This document shows positions 10,574 through 21,372 of a stretch of DNA of 64,000 nt, in pieces. The notes under the pieces were generated by a model that ran no database searches, was not told where the DNA came from, and saw only the letters and a program-made list of their open reading frames with translations. The translations under genes and the position numbers were made by a program. Source of the stretch: Rhypophila decipiens (Eukaryota; Ascomycota; Sordariomycetes; Sordariales; Naviculisporaceae); contig MU858047.1 of NCBI GenBank assembly GCA_033297075.1, forward strand, positions 620,001 through 684,000, in the 5' to 3' direction. Each line of letters starts with the position of its first letter. Position 1 is the stretch's first letter.

Positions 10574-12178
10574 TGTGACGGTTTGGATGGCTCAGGCCCA
10601 CCCTCGTGTCGACTAACGATGCAGCTTGCTGCTGAAAGAATAAAAACGAGTGTCCGCAGCGCTGTGTGCTGTCGATGGCTTTGCGACGAAGGTCCAGTCC
10701 AAGTGGTGAGGAAGAAACAAGCGAGCAAAGTGCAGTCGGAATGAGACGAAACGGGAACGCGAGAATTTCGGGGGTGGCGCCCTGGTCCGGGCCGTTGAGA
10801 TGAATTGCCAAAACCGATCGATCGAGATACGTCTTCTTGGCGAGCGCCGTTTAAGCGGTCTTTTCACCGTGTACCGGCCTGTCCTGGTGATATATCAATT
10901 GGAGGAGAATATACTCGTCGTCAGATGCCAAATTGGCCGTGTTCGCGTTTCTGGTCGCTCTCGAATGTCTAGTGACACTGACAGTCTAGGAAAAGGGTTG
11001 CGTGTGTGCCAGTGTGGAATGGGACCCAGGAGTTTCTTCGTGCGATGGTTCTAGATCCTGGGCGCACAGTGGCCCCGAAGCAATTGCCAATGCACCAGAC
11101 GCAGACCTGTTACTAGATTTACTAGATGGGACCCGCTGCCAGCAGATACGATAGGCAAGCTTCAGGGAGGTGCGTGCAGTGGCCTATCAGGGGTCAAGGA
11201 CTTGGGTCTTTTTCTGGCAGGCCCGCTTTTGGCACAGCCAAATTCCCACTGCAATTAACGACACATGTGTCTTAACAAGCTGTATAAAACATTACGGCGC
11301 AAATCCGAATCTCTTGGAATCTCTTGGGAACGTGTTTCTCTGCCCTTGTTGATGACTTTTTGTTTAACACGAGTCAAAGAGGAAACGCCACCCATTAATA
11401 ACAAAGCCCCCTTTCCCAGGATGTAATGATTCTTGGGCAAAGGTGATGAAATTCTTTCTGCAGTTCCTGGCGGTTCATATCAGCATTTCCATAAGATTAC
11501 CGGGTCGTAGTTCCAGCGTGGCTATAATCCCCCGGGCCCACATTGACCAACCAACCCGCGCCTTGTTCTTTTATGCATCTTGGCCTCCCGCCAGCCATTT
11601 CACGCATCAAGGAGGCTCGCGCCGCTGCAGAACGTTTTGCGGTCCGTTGGTCGCTAAAGTCAACCAAGTCTGATTGGGGTTTAGCCTGCATCTACCATGC
11701 TGTGCTTTAATCATTCTAGCTCCCTTGTAAATATCAGTCTTTGACAAGGAACGATTTGGATTCTACATCGACAAGCTGTTGATTGGCCTCTCTGAGGACT
11801 TATATCCCGTACGGATACCAGCATTTTCAACTGCCAAAGGGTGACCTGTTCTGGGTTAACCTGCTCGTTCCTATGAAAGGGCTTGGAGGAGAGATCCGGT
11901 GTGGAATCCTAGCTGAAAAATACCAGTATGCAATGCGCACGAAGGAGTCAGGACAAATATAAACCAACATAGCCACCAACACTGGCATTTGGAGCAACTC
12001 CATCTGACATGATATTTTCCAGCATCCTGAGCGAGGTTCGACTCCCGATTCATGTCTTTTGCTCACGGCCCAAGCTCCTTCATTTTGGAAACCTAATCCC
12101 TAAGTAAGAATGAAAAAACACACCATCGAAATCGTTCTAATTCTAGACCGTGCATACTCTTTCAAGGAATCCGGCTCC
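10574..12178. other. Intergenic region between ANP1 and glycyl-tRNA synthetase
   Basis: It contains the ANP1 promoter and the 3' flank of the synthetase gene, both on the minus strand. Open frames are short and unrecognisable. A GGTTCGACTCC string near 12036 resembles a tRNA B box but lacks a tRNA fold. Confidence 0.45.
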
Positions 12179-14621
12179 TTATTGTTCCTGGCTGGTAAAC
12201 GAGGGAAGCTCCTTCTCAACATCTTCCCATCTCTTGAAACCACGCACGATTTCCGAGATAGCTGCAACAATCTTGTCTTCCTCTGCACGAACTTGTCTAG
12301 TAGTATCGCGGTCTCTGAGGGTGATGGTACCGTCAGTCACGGTCTGGAAGTCAACAGTGATACCCAACGCCGTGCCCAACTCGTCATTGCGAGCATAACG
12401 CTTGCCAATCGACGCCGAGGAGGCATCCACACGAGTGGAGATACCCGCTACACGCAGTTTTCGCGAGACACGGTCTACAATCGGTGTGAAGTCCTTGTTG
12501 TTGGAAAGAGGAGCAACAAGTACACTGGTAGGGGCGACAACAGGAGGGAAAGAGAGAACCTAGGGACACATGTTAGCCATCAGGTAGATATGTTAATGAT
12601 AATTTAGCGTGACTTACACCACGAGCCTCGTCACCTTCTCTCACCCAGTAGGTGTGCTCACAGAGAGCAGAGAGGATGCGGCCAATACCAAAAGATGGCT
12701 CGATGACATTCGGGGTGTATTCACGAACGTGCTGGGTGATCTTCTTGAACTCGAAAGTGACAAGCTCCTTGCCAAGCTCTACCGAACCGACGACTGGAAC
12801 ATCCAGGGTAATTTTGCCAGCGGTCTCCATGTCCTTGGCAAAAGCTTCTCGCTGTTCTTGGGATGTCGCAAGGACTGCGGCTTCTACAGCCTTGGCGTCC
12901 TTCTTGAACTTGGGGCCGAACAGTTTCTTGTTGACCTCCAATTCCCAGGACTCGACGATCTTGGGTTCACTGAGTTGTTGACGAACCACAAGAGGAGTCT
13001 GTGTCGCTTTGGTGTGGACAGTCAAGTCGTATGCTGACCGATCAGCGCATCCAACGCACTCTATCCAACCAGACGAAGTCAAGAGTTCGGCATCATAGCA
13101 GTCGGATGCATAATGCGCCATCTCGTTCGCCATGTGCTGTCTGAATCTTAGCTTGGTGGGGTCTACGCCGATCTTGATGAGGAAGAGGTGAATTCTCGCA
13201 AGGAAGTAGCCAAGAGTCTCATTGTCAATGATCTTCTCCTTGACAGCATCGCCAACCGTCTTTCTGATGGTCGTAGACTTGCCGGCAAGTTGCACATCGC
13301 GTGGCAGCAACTCGAGCTCAATGTTCTCGACCTCGTGGAATCGGCTGTGCTTCTTGTTGCTCTCTGGGTCAACGAAGTGCTCAATCTCCGCCATCAGGAA
13401 CTCTCGGACACGGAGGAGACCGCCACGGGGCGAGATTTCATTGCGATAGCTTTTGCCGATGGAGGCCGAGGCAAAGGGCATGGCACCCTGGTTGAAGTCG
13501 AGGAGTTTGGCGAAGTTGAGGAATTGACCTTGGGCGGTTTCGGGACGGAGATATCCAGGCAAGTTGCTGCTAGGCCCGATCGAGGTCTGGAACATCAAGT
13601 TGAAAGCCACGGGGGCCGTCGGACGCTCGCCGCTCTTACACCTCAGGTCATACTTCTCAATCAGCTCACCCAGTCCCACATTGTCATAGTTGTCGATCTT
13701 GGCCAGGACCTCTTCGTATTCCTGAACCACGGCATCCTCAAGCTTGACCGCCTGTTGCTTGAGGGCAGCCGCCTTCTTCGCGCGCTTGGCATCAACAGCC
13801 TTGTCCTCGGTCTTGGTCGCCTGCCCGCGGGCTTCCTTGTCAGCCTTGAGGCGTGCCTCCAGCACGTCCTCGACAAAGTGGTCAGCCCGAAGAATCTCGC
13901 CGGACTTGGGATCTGTGCACATCCAGTCGGCGAAGCGATCTACGTGGCCACTGGTCTTGAAGACGATTTCGGGAGTCAAGACAGTGCAGTCGACCTCGAG
14001 CATGTTCTCCTCAACTACACATACGTCAGCATTACCCCCCAGTTGGGGTATAGGGGAGAGGGTAGAGCTCACGGACGAAGTGCTTGCGCCAAACGTCCAG
14101 GATGTTGGACTGCAGCGCAGTGCCCGGCGGGCCATAGTCGTACAAGCCACTCACTCCGCCATAAATCTATCAAGTTTTTCAGCCTTGTCCTTGTCGGTCT
14201 CGAGAATTGTTCATGTTGGGCTGAGGGTAGCGGGGTTATCGTACCTCGAAAGAGGGTGTAAAGAACATGCGCCTTCGAAGAAGACTGCGAGACAGTCAGC
14301 ATAATTCGTGTCTCGTGACAAGACTATCCGGAAGGGCAAGACTTACCCCTCAAGGGCGCCCTTGTCGAGGGGCTCACCCTTGAGCGTCGTCATAGCAGGC
14401 GCCATACTGGTGGTGTGTTGCTGTTGATTTCTGTTTTTCCTGGACTTGTGTACGATTGCGCGTTGAGGCCGCGGGGTAGTTGTCAAGCTCCTACTGCAGA
14501 CGAAGGGTGCAGTCGAGGTTGGGGTTGGACGGTGTGGAAATACAGTTAGGTGTGCACGTTGGGATGCAAGCAATTGCAGGTGGTTACCCAACTGAAAAAT
14601 GGACCTTCTAACAGCCCGCAT
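12179..14621 (-). CDS. GRS1: Glycyl-tRNA synthetase with alternative mitochondrial and cytosolic starts
   Basis: Exons 14621-14347, 14284-14245, 14166-14073, 14014-12618 and 12559-12179 join to 728 aa. From the internal ATG at 14405 the product is 656 aa, the usual length of cytosolic eukaryotic GlyRS. It charges tRNA-Gly. Class II motifs are visible: [26 protein letters not shown] near the start, the motif 2 region [22 protein letters not shown], and motif 3 region PSFGIGRIL. The C-terminal HGTP anticodon-binding domain starts around [11 protein letters not shown] and runs to [13 protein letters not shown]. The upstream 72 residues are free of acidic residues, Arg/Ser/Thr-rich and end near [11 protein letters not shown], like a mitochondrial presequence. 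A single gene supplying both compartments is known for yeast GRS1. Which start dominates cannot be read from the sequence. It is head to head with a DNA glycosylase gene. Confidence 0.95.
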
Positions 14622-15546
14622 CAGGTACTGTTTCGTCGTGAGTCTGAGTCACCCACTTGAACTTGACAGAACCACCATAAGGCTTTTCTTCGGCGGGGGG
14701 GGGGACGGAGGTGGGAGTCCAGTGCCAGACTGTTCCGGGCCGGCCTGGCCGCATATTCTTCAAAATCCTCTCCACGCACGGGCCCGCAATGCTTTTCCTG
14801 GGAGCCTTCGGTTTCCTTCAGGGGCACTCAGGCACAATCTCCACTGAGGGGTAATTATCCAAGAAATGCACACAAGCATGCCCCTCTCTTCTGAACTCTT
14901 GAAGGGAAATGGAACAACCTCCTCGTCGTCGTGGTCGTGTTAATTTGTTCAAAGGGTGAATAATTGTTGAGGTGTTTGCTAGGTCTCAATTTGTTTCATA
15001 TTCAAGCTTAGCCCATCGCCTTGACAACCTTCTATCCGTAGACCTTTTCAATTGATTGTTTGTAGGACCTGGCGTCAGTGACATCAACGGCTCAACTCCC
15101 ACGTGAACAGGCGAGACTCCCGTACCCCAAAACCGTGATGACATATCTATCCAAGGGCGCGTCTTATCCCGTATTAAGACGATGATCGTCAGCTTGGATT
15201 TCTGGTTGCCGCCAACCTTTCCTCTCTTGCCACTTCCCTGTGACTTTCTGCTTTAATACCGCTCGCTCTCGTTTATACGAGTACGTTGGTCAGTTTCTAC
15301 GATCAATAAATTCACAACATCTGGGTTCAATTTCAACGAGTCCAGTGGCTGATGTTCATTTTATATCCTGCCTCACAGCGCAAATTTGCTCTTCTATCTG
15401 CTCGAGAAATTGTTGCCTTCTCAGGCTGTACACTAAAACCATCATTCGTGAACTTTAGTTTGCCAAAAGGTCGTCGACATTCGGCATCATTTTCGAACTC
15501 TTATCACCCTCTTTCGGCCCTTGATATTCCTCGTCCTATTACAGTG
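14622..15546. promoter_or_regulatory. Divergent promoter region, GRS1 / DNA glycosylase
   Basis: The 925 bp between the two start codons contain both 5' flanks. A G9 homopolymer-like run lies near 14695-14704. The last 200 bp before the glycosylase ATG are in an open frame but look like a pyrimidine-rich leader. Confidence 0.5.
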
Positions 15547-16731
15547 ATGTCTCTGCGCAGATCTGCCCGCCTGGTGAGCACGGCGAGCGTTGAATCTCCA
15601 TCTATAACGCCAACCCCTGGACCAGTTCGTCAAAAGACATCTCGAAAGCGAAAGACTCAAAATGAGGACGCAATCCAAAGTCCAGCAGAGCCAGAAGAAG
15701 CGCCATCAACCCCAAAGAGACGACAGATTAAAAGGCCCAATATCCCGCCACCAGCTACTCCGACGCCGCAAGCAGTAAGTCTCATTGCTGAGGGAGCTCT
15801 GCCGAACGGTACACCGAGGACATCCAAGAAACCTAGGCCAGCAGCTGTGGCTCGTCTGGCAGATCCAAACAAGACCAACGCAACTCTACTTTCCCCTGAA
15901 ACCTCCCGAATCATCGCCTCCAAACCCATCGATGAGGTATCCCCATCAAAGCTCTCCCGCGGCGGCGGTCCGAATAGCAGCACCAATGGAAGCAAGATCA
16001 CCACAGAAACGCTGCTCGAAGAGGCATGCGCTCATCTCATCAAGGTAGACGAGCGCATGCGGCCCCTGATTGAGAAAAACCGTTGCCACCTGTTTACCCC
16101 GGAAGGACTAGCAGAAAAGATCGACCCCTTTGAGGCAATAACCAGCAGCATCATATCGCAACAAGTCAGCGGCGCGGCTGCCAAGGCAATCAAAGCCCGG
16201 TTTATCGCCTTGTTCGACGACGATGGTGTACAGAACAATACCGAGAAGGCAGAAGAAGATCTCCTCAAAGGTCGACGACGGTTTCCTCACCCTTCCCAGG
16301 TGGTCGCCACACCCATCGAGAAACTCCGAACCGCAGGCCTCTCGCAGCGCAAAGCCGAGTATGTCTCCGGTCTGGCAGAAAAATTTGCGTCGGGCGAGCT
16401 ATCCGCCCAGCTGCTGGCCGATGCGCCCTACGAGGAGATTCTCGAGAAACTCATCGCCGTACGGGGCCTAGGACGCTGGAGCGTCGAGATGTTTGCCTGC
16501 TTCGCCCTCAAGCGCATGGATGTCTTTTCCCTGGGCGATCTCGGGGTTCAGCGGGGGATGGCGGCGTTTGTCGGACGTGATGTGGCCAAGCTCAAGGCCA
16601 AGGGCGGCAAGTGGAAGTACATGAGCGAGAAGGAGATGGAGGAGATCAGCGATAGGTTCAAGCCCTACCGCAGCTTGTTCATGTGGTACATGTGGCGCGT
16701 GGAAGAGACTGACGTGAGTACGATGGAATGA
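15547..16731 (+). CDS. MAG1: DNA-3-methyladenine glycosylase II, HhH-GPD family (Mag1-like)
   Basis: Single exon of 394 codons. It removes alkylated bases such as 3-methyladenine in base-excision repair, in the nucleus. The first 150 residues are disordered and basic (MSLRRSARL, TSRKRK, PKRRQIKRP), with several likely nuclear signals. The catalytic domain runs from about residue 155: ITSSIISQQVSGAAAKAI, then the helix-hairpin-helix VRGLGRWSVEMFACFAL (about 304-320), and the catalytic Asp in SLGDLGVQRGM (about Asp331), ending with YRSLFMWYMWR as usual for this group. The ATG at 15547 is chosen over the in-frame upstream ATG at 15352 because the extra 65 residues read like a leader. A GTAAGT at 15775 inside the disordered part is probably not used as a donor, since the frame continues. 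Confidence 0.93.
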   Translation: MSLRRSARLVSTASVESPSITPTPGPVRQKTSRKRKTQNEDAIQSPAEPEEAPSTPKRRQIKRPNIPPPATPTPQAVSLIAEGALPNGTPRTSKKPRPAAVARLADPNKTNATLLSPETSRIIASKPIDEVSPSKLSRGGGPNSSTNGSKITTETLLEEACAHLIKVDERMRPLIEKNRCHLFTPEGLAEKIDPFEAITSSIISQQVSGAAAKAIKARFIALFDDDGVQNNTEKAEEDLLKGRRRFPHPSQVVATPIEKLRTAGLSQRKAEYVSGLAEKFASGELSAQLLADAPYEEILEKLIAVRGLGRWSVEMFACFALKRMDVFSLGDLGVQRGMAAFVGRDVAKLKAKGGKWKYMSEKEMEEISDRFKPYRSLFMWYMWRVEETDVSTME

Positions 16732-19700
16732 TGGAGTTGGAGCGTGGGTGGGTGGGCTGTGTGGTGTGTTTGTATCTCCTTTCACAACCAAGGAGGCAGG
16801 GCTGCCTGCTCTACCTTGTACATGTGTGAGTGTAAACAGCAACGGGTGGCGGGTTACATCACATGTGCTGCTGCTTTGCGCTCAGGTGATCACGCGTGGT
16901 TCGTTCGGCGTTGCTCTACTGTAGATTTTTTGGTGTTGGGGTGTACGGAGTAAACTCTGGCTTTGATACCACCGCCTTTTTTCTTCGGCTGTTTGTTCTA
17001 CGTAACTTCAGGTTGTTATTCCAACGTACAGCATGGGTGTAGGTAGGCTCGTTCTAGAACGCAGAGACAGAAAGAATCAAGCTTTTGCCTCAGCGATGCA
17101 TTGTCGATCACACACAGCCGCCTCATTGTCCGCGATGATGTTCAAACATGCATCTTCCGTATATGGAAACCAAAACACGTGCCCATGACAGTAAGTACAC
17201 TTGCGGTTTTGAGGAGGTTTTGTTCGTTGTTGGACGTCCTCAGTATGTCTCTAGGGCTCTATGGAACACACATATTGTCCACCCTCAAAGGGTACCACAA
17301 GAAGCTCAGCTCTTTCTTCCAAGACGTTTCATGTGTTATCAGGCGGCATCTGTTTTGTTTCTCTTTTGTTTTCCAAGGCGGTTCGTGCCTGGTTCGAATT
17401 TAGCCTTTTTTGTCCCTGTGCCATTGTTTCTTCCCTACTTGATATTTTCCCCCATCTTCTAACATGTCGTCTATAAACAATGGATACCTGTGCGAGGAAA
17501 CCACGGGGCATTACATGACGGGACCGGGACCGGGCGTGACAATGAGCAATGTTATTTTCCTTGCTTTTTGTGCTTCCGCGGCGAGCTCTACCTAGTCACC
17601 AATGTCTGCCATGGAAGCAGACCTTGTGATATACCGGTACCCCAGAACATGGGATAGGATGGCAGGTTTGTGGTTATACAACATCAGTCTTATACTGAGC
17701 CGTTGCTGGTTCGGAACAAGAGCCGAAGGGTGGCTGATGCTCCGATTTGCTACGAGTAGATGAACGAACAGGAATAACTGGCTTGGCTTTTGATACTACT
17801 TACTATCACGGAAGTAACTACGTGTAATAAGCAAGCCTTACATCTGGATAGAGATGTCATGTTTCAAAACTTTCCGGCAGAAGGTTGGAAACCTGCAGGT
17901 GTAGTAAGGTATGGAAAAGTGTATCACTGAATCCGTACACGCCCCTTTAGTAGGCATATACCCAAAGTTTTATGTTTGTATTTTCAGAATGTTTGATATT
18001 CTGTCGCAGACAACAGAGCTTCTAAATTGGCATTACCGTCGCATAGGTTCTGGGTCGTTTCGAGAAAACAAGACGAACCGACGTCATTTGTCAACTGCAT
18101 GGAGACATCGGTGCCGAGCTTAAAATTAGCTTAATGCTGGAATCAGGAAACAAGGAAACAACCATCGTAAAGTGTGTTTCTTCCATTGTTCATTACAGAA
18201 GCAACCATTGATGGGCTACTGGTGTTGTTTCCTCGACCTAGTGAGGCGTGTGAAGATGTATCTCGAGCTACCACCAGGAGTGGTAATTAAACAGATGAAC
18301 TCATGCACCCCGTCCAGTTTGACATGAACACGCTTAATCCCGATTGGCCTTCTGCCACCGTAAGCACCGTTGACGAGTAGCGTGCGTGTTAGAATGTGAA
18401 TGGAATTTTGACAGCCTACAAAGTTACAAGGTGAATCAGGAGTATGGGCGCTGATACAGGGAGTGCTGTGTGTGGTTGATAACCTCCTGATCTCTTGTTG
18501 CATGTGGTCTACCACGACGCCCGTAACACTAACCTGTCGTTGCATCAAAGGAGTCCTCAGGATCCAGCACAAGAACCTGCCGCCTGGCACAGGCAAATCG
18601 CGATCTATGGAAGGAGGGAAGCCAACTTGAGGTGCTGCTGAAACAACCAGGGTGTGGCTGTATAACAACCGGCCACTACGATGGGCGACCGAGAGTGGCC
18701 GATGATAACAGCATGCAGAACACGGATAGCGTTATTCGAGAAACCGAGCAAGAACCCAAAAAGAGTTCTTGACGCGCGGAAACATCAACCCAACCTCCGG
18801 ATATAACACAGCTGTACCATCGTAAGCTGTCACTGTATTCTTTGACAGTTTTTCTGTCGGCTTATTGGTAGATATCGTTGTATCCAAGAGGCATCATGAT
18901 CGGATCGTGTCGGATGTATATCAACTGGCCAGGGATATCGTGGCTGGGCAAGAAAGAAATATCCGTACGGACATCTTGATTGGCATCGCATCGAAATTTT
19001 CTGTAGGTGCACTCGTGATCCTCTTCTATCGGCGGCAACCCTGGTCGTACATGGAAAACCTTGGTCGTTGAAAGCAATGTAATGCAAGACGACACATAAC
19101 ACAATGCGGTGGTTCGTGTATCGCCGTCGTATCGCCTTTCACGATTCGTAATCCTCCGCTATACTGTCCGTATAACCGTGCTAATCGTGGACAAGGAGAG
19201 GTAACAGGAAAAATAAATAAAGCTCAACCAGAAAGCGTGCAGGTTGCAGGTTGGCGACCTCTTCTTCCGCGTTCTGTGGTCCACGGATAGGGGTGGGTGT
19301 GATTTCGGTCGTCCAACCGCCACAGGTCTGTGAAAGCGCCCTTGTACATGATGCTTCACGCAGTTTCCTTATCGAAAGCCGTTTTGTTGGCCTGAAGAAA
19401 GCCGTGGCTGGGCAGCAGGGCAGGTGCGGGTGGTTTGAGACACTGGAATGATTGGACTTGATTGATATTCCGCAGTGACGTCCATTGTGTGAATCAACGA
19501 GAAGCCAAGAGAGCAGATAATAGACAATGTTGGCAATACGAGCCTGCCTCAACAGCAACGCAAATGTCGTTATCACTGCATTCGTTAGAATCCCCATCCA
19601 TAAAATGGCAGGCGAAATAAAATAGGCAATCTTGTATCGAATTGCAGTGCATCAGCAGCTTTTCCTGCAGAGACACCTCAGGGCAAAACTTTCGGCATGT

Positions 19701-20320
19701 CGCCAAGGAGAATCAAGCTTGGAAAGGTGCAGCACCATGCCACAGCATTGCCCATCGCCCACTCCCGGGCATGGTCCCCGGGTGAATCCAAGAGATTCTG
19801 GCCCAGTGTGTCCACATCCAGCAGGCTCGATGATACCAAGAACGTGTTAGGCAAAAGCAAGCCAGAGCGAGCGACAGCTGGTTGTGGTTGCACCCGGTCC
19901 GATCGCTATATCCACACCCTCATTTCACGGGGCTCCATCCAAGTAATTTCTGGTATTGATCATCCGCGGTTCGTCGTCGTAACGGGTTTTTCCCGAGGTC
20001 ACTGTCAACCCCGAAGTGAATTGTTCAGCGTGTCGAGCCATTGACCCTGTGAAAGCTGCTAAATGTGCTTTCTGGGCTCGACATCGTACAAGCTAAGCAT
20101 CTCTCTTTGGCGACTTCTGGCTCTTTGAGCCGTGACGTTTGCCGATGACCATGTGCTGTCATTCAAGAAAACAGAAGCCTCCTGCCAAGGGATTTGCCGA
20201 AGCAAGCCTGCCCTGGAAATTCAAGACACGAGATGGAGCCGGGGGGAGCTCACCAGTGGCAACTGGCCAGTCAGCGGCCGTCAACATCACTAAGAGTCGC
20301 TAGCGTGCCTGCTTTCACCC
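16732..20320. other. Gene-poor intergenic stretch upstream of ECM33
   Basis: This is the largest gap in the window. The longest open frame (18216-18668, minus, 150 codons) and others of 60-115 codons have no recognisable motif, no spliced partners and no membrane or signal segments. No tRNA is supported: the GGTTCGAAT at 17390 followed by T6 has no matching T stem or acceptor stem. It could hold lncRNA, distal ECM33 regulation or decayed sequence. Confidence 0.4.
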
Positions 20321-20349
20321 CACCCCTCAGCTGGTGTTGCTGAGGGGTG
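20321..20349. promoter_or_regulatory. Perfect inverted repeat with paired CCCCT/AGGGG stress-element cores
   Basis: CACCCCTCAGC (20321-20331), a 7 nt spacer TGGTGTT and GCTGAGGGGTG (20339-20349) form an 11 bp perfect inverted repeat. Each arm contains CCCCT/AGGGG, the core of the stress response element bound by C2H2 factors of the Msn2/4 type in yeast. It lies about 1.0 kb upstream of the ECM33 start codon. Binding is inferred only. Confidence 0.55.
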
Positions 20350-21372
20350 TCCGTAATGACGAACCCCCTGGAATAATTAGCTCCAATTACCCCCTTCTGC
20401 GCCGGTGGGTTCCAATCTGTTGCTGGCACGGACTTTTTCTTCCCTCTAAACCTTCCTGCTGCTCTGCAACCTCTTCCCGCAAGCCACACTTGCATTTCTC
20501 CTTCCAGTTCTGCAACAGCTCTTCCTGTTGTTCGATTCAATTCACTCGTTATTTCCCTATTCCATCTTCTCTTTTTTTTTCCACAGAAAAAGAGGTCTGT
20601 CGTGTGTTTCGATTTAGACTGCACGTCAACCGCAACTTACTCTATCCGCCCTTCCCGAGTCGCGTCGTCGTTTTTTCCTGTCGCGAGATTACCTTGAACG
20701 CAAAAATCAGCACTTAACGTCACTCACTGACTAATTGGTACGTACGATTTGGCAATTACATTTCCAGTTTTCCCTTGTACTCCGTGGAGCAGCGACGTTT
20801 GGGTCGGGAAGTGGCAGGCAGGAAGGCAATGGCTGGCCAGCACATGTCACCTTCTCTCAACGCCGGGAAAGAGTAGCCTTCATCGTGTGTCTCGAACAGG
20901 CGACTTGGAACTCCAAACTCCAAACACCTGGACCCACGACCACTCCTGGGTTGAATCCACCACCGGTCGATGCAGCTCAACGAACATCGGTTGCACCTTC
21001 TTCACATCCTCGAGAACAATCTGGACTTCGAGCTACAGGAGGAAGGAAGGACGACCAGATTGCTCGACAAAAACCTTTTTTCCCGCCTCAACCTTTTCTT
21101 TCGTCAAACCATCTTCCATTTTCAACATCCATCAACACCAAGATCTCAACCCACTATCTGTTTTTGGAATTCACAAGGCCCAAATTGCCACCACTTTAGA
21201 GATACTATTGCATTGGCGTTTCCATTGCCATATCCACTGCCCGTTTACTCATTTTATTGACCGGCCTTCCGAGTTGCTCCGCCTGCGCTTCCCTTCCCTT
21301 CTGCGACATCTCTGCCGAATCACAACCAAACCCGTGACCGCTCAACTAACACTATTGATAGCTGAGTCCAAG
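20350..21372 (+). promoter_or_regulatory. Long pyrimidine-rich 5' region of ECM33
   Basis: About 1 kb rich in CTTCC/TTTCC tracts precedes the ECM33 ATG and contains several upstream ATGs and small open frames (for example those beginning at 20735 and 20749). It is probably promoter plus a long 5' leader, perhaps with an intron. No protein is supported. Confidence 0.45.

Noticed and set aside
11720..11735. CTTGTAAATA Puf3-like RNA site
   Set aside because: It is on the plus strand in a region where the neighbouring genes are minus, so it is not in a known mRNA.
12034..12060. GGTTCGACTCC string resembling a tRNA B box
   Set aside because: T stem does not pair and no acceptor stem is visible.
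13188..14261. 357-codon plus-strand frame opposite glycyl-tRNA synthetase
   Set aside because: It is antisense to the long GRS1 exon and has no domain; it follows from codon bias of the real gene.
15775..15780. GTAAGT inside the glycosylase gene as an intron donor
   Set aside because: The reading frame is open across it and the region is a disordered leader; no need for splicing.
17385..17412. tRNA-like B box followed by T6
   Set aside because: No T-stem pairing, no A box at proper distance, no acceptor stem.
18216..18668. 150-codon minus-strand frame in the gene-poor region
   Set aside because: No recognisable motif, no coding-like bias and no neighbouring exons; kept as noncoding.
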